Source: Firmicutes bacterium CAG:449
Lineage (GTDB): Bacteria > Bacillota_I > Bacilli_A > RFN20 > CAG-449
Assembly (NCBI GenBank): GCA_000432895.1
Contig: FR889413.1
Span: forward strand, 4,737 to 11,258
Length of the DNA: 6,522 nucleotides
Direction of reading: 5' to 3'
Within the stretch, counting starts at the first letter, position 1. Every line of letters starts with the position of its first letter. Shown here piece after piece: positions 6,193-6,522 of this stretch. Under the pieces are notes generated by a model, which was not told where the DNA came from, ran no database searches, and was given only the letters and a program-made list of their open reading frames with translations. The position numbers and the translations under genes were made by a program.

Positions 6193-6522
6193 CTATTTAT
6201 TATCCTCTTTATATTGATAATGGTATGAATAAGAATAAGCATCATTACTATTCTTTTTAATTTTGTTGAAAATAACACCTAAAATTTCAATATTGTTATT
6301 ATTAAATTGTCTTACTAATTCATCAAAGTCACTTTTTTTTGTTTTACCATAAGAAACAACAACTAAAAATTGTTTAACAAATTTTGAAATTAAAATTGCA
6401 TCAGAAGAAGCAAGTACAGGTGGAGTATCAATTAAAATATAATCATAATCATTTTTTACTTCTTCAATTAATTCTAATAAACTGTTTGATTCAAGAATTT
6501 TACCAGGGAAAGGAGCATGACT
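6193..6522 (-). CDS. cpsD: Partial CpsD/YwqD-type bacterial tyrosine kinase, C-terminal part
   Basis: The last 109 codons of a BY-kinase; the start lies beyond position 6522. These P-loop kinases autophosphorylate on C-terminal tyrosines, working with a membrane activator (CpsC/YwqC, or a fused Wzz domain) to control polysaccharide polymerisation and export. Seen here: the Walker B-type motif DYDYILIDTPP (about 25-35 of the fragment) followed by a SSDA segment, then LGVIFNKIKK near the end of the fold. The tail has five alternating tyrosines in YSYSYHYQY before KEDNK and the TAG stop. The Walker A and A' motifs would be upstream and cannot be checked. The tyrosine tail and the following phosphatase gene distinguish it from MinD/ParA relatives. 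Whether it is a stand-alone CpsD or the C-terminus of a Wzc-like fusion cannot be told from this fragment. Confidence 0.92.
   Translation of the reverse strand, partial: SHAPFPGKILESNSLLELIEEVKNDYDYILIDTPPVLASSDAILISKFVKQFLVVVSYGKTKKSDFDELVRQFNNNNIEILGVIFNKIKKNSNDAYSYSYHYQYKEDNK
6203..6210 (-). promoter_or_regulatory. Shine-Dalgarno site of cpsB inside the end of cpsD
   Basis: AAAGAGGA lies within the last codons of the kinase gene. Its GAGG core is 13 nt from the ATG at 6190, the same long spacing as for tig. The kinase stop (TAG, 6195-6193) falls between site and start, so coupled re-initiation is likely. Confidence 0.5.

Noticed and set aside
1..6522. Alternative genetic code (UGA as Trp)
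   Set aside because: Tryptophans in lon and tig are encoded by UGG, the cpsB-like gene ends at UGA in the expected place, and no internal UGA is seen.

Overview
This is a very AT-rich window in which every supportable gene lies on the minus strand, so it reads from position 6522 down to 1. Gene content and order point to a low-GC Bacillota, probably a Bacilli lineage close to the Mollicutes (RF39/Izemoplasma/Acholeplasma/Erysipelotrichia type). The code is standard: tryptophan is UGG (in lon and tig), UGA ends the cpsB-like gene, and no reading frame has an internal UGA. This argues against a Mycoplasma/Spiroplasma code-4 organism. The lineage assignment is inference; the code usage is seen directly.

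In transcription order the layout is: (1) 6522-6193, the C-terminal part of a CpsD/YwqD-type bacterial tyrosine kinase with a terminal tyrosine cluster. (2) 6190-5519, its cognate PHP-family tyrosine phosphatase (CpsB/YwqE). These two form the end of an exopolysaccharide or capsule regulatory module. (3) 5522-4614, an all-helical protein, probably of the DUF3196 (MPN330/MG237) and YsoA TPR-like group, which overlaps the phosphatase by ATGA. (4) 4529-3258, trigger factor (tig). (5) 3219-892, Lon protease. (6) 899-330, the ribosome-assembly GTPase EngB/YsxC, overlapping lon by 8 bp. (7) 288-1, the N-terminal 96 residues of a protein that resembles the SPOCS/SpoVID N-terminal domain.

The core order is a condensed version of the Bacillus ysoA-tig-clpX-lonB-lonA-ysxC-(ysxD-hem genes)-spoVID arrangement, with clpX, lonB, ysxD and the hem genes missing. 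Mycoplasma MG237-MG238-MG239 keeps the first three members (DUF3196-tig-lon). The cluster links folding of nascent chains (Tig), regulated proteolysis (Lon) and 50S assembly (EngB). Here it has an exopolysaccharide kinase/phosphatase pair directly upstream.

The most interesting unexplained structure is in the short intergenic gaps. The tig-lon gap can form two mutually exclusive hairpins, one of which covers the lon Shine-Dalgarno site. The engB-spoVID-like gap holds a terminator-like hairpin whose 3' arm is itself the Shine-Dalgarno site of the next gene. I see no mobile element, CRISPR array, tRNA or rRNA, and no wholly new system. There is no gene-free stretch longer than about 85 bases.
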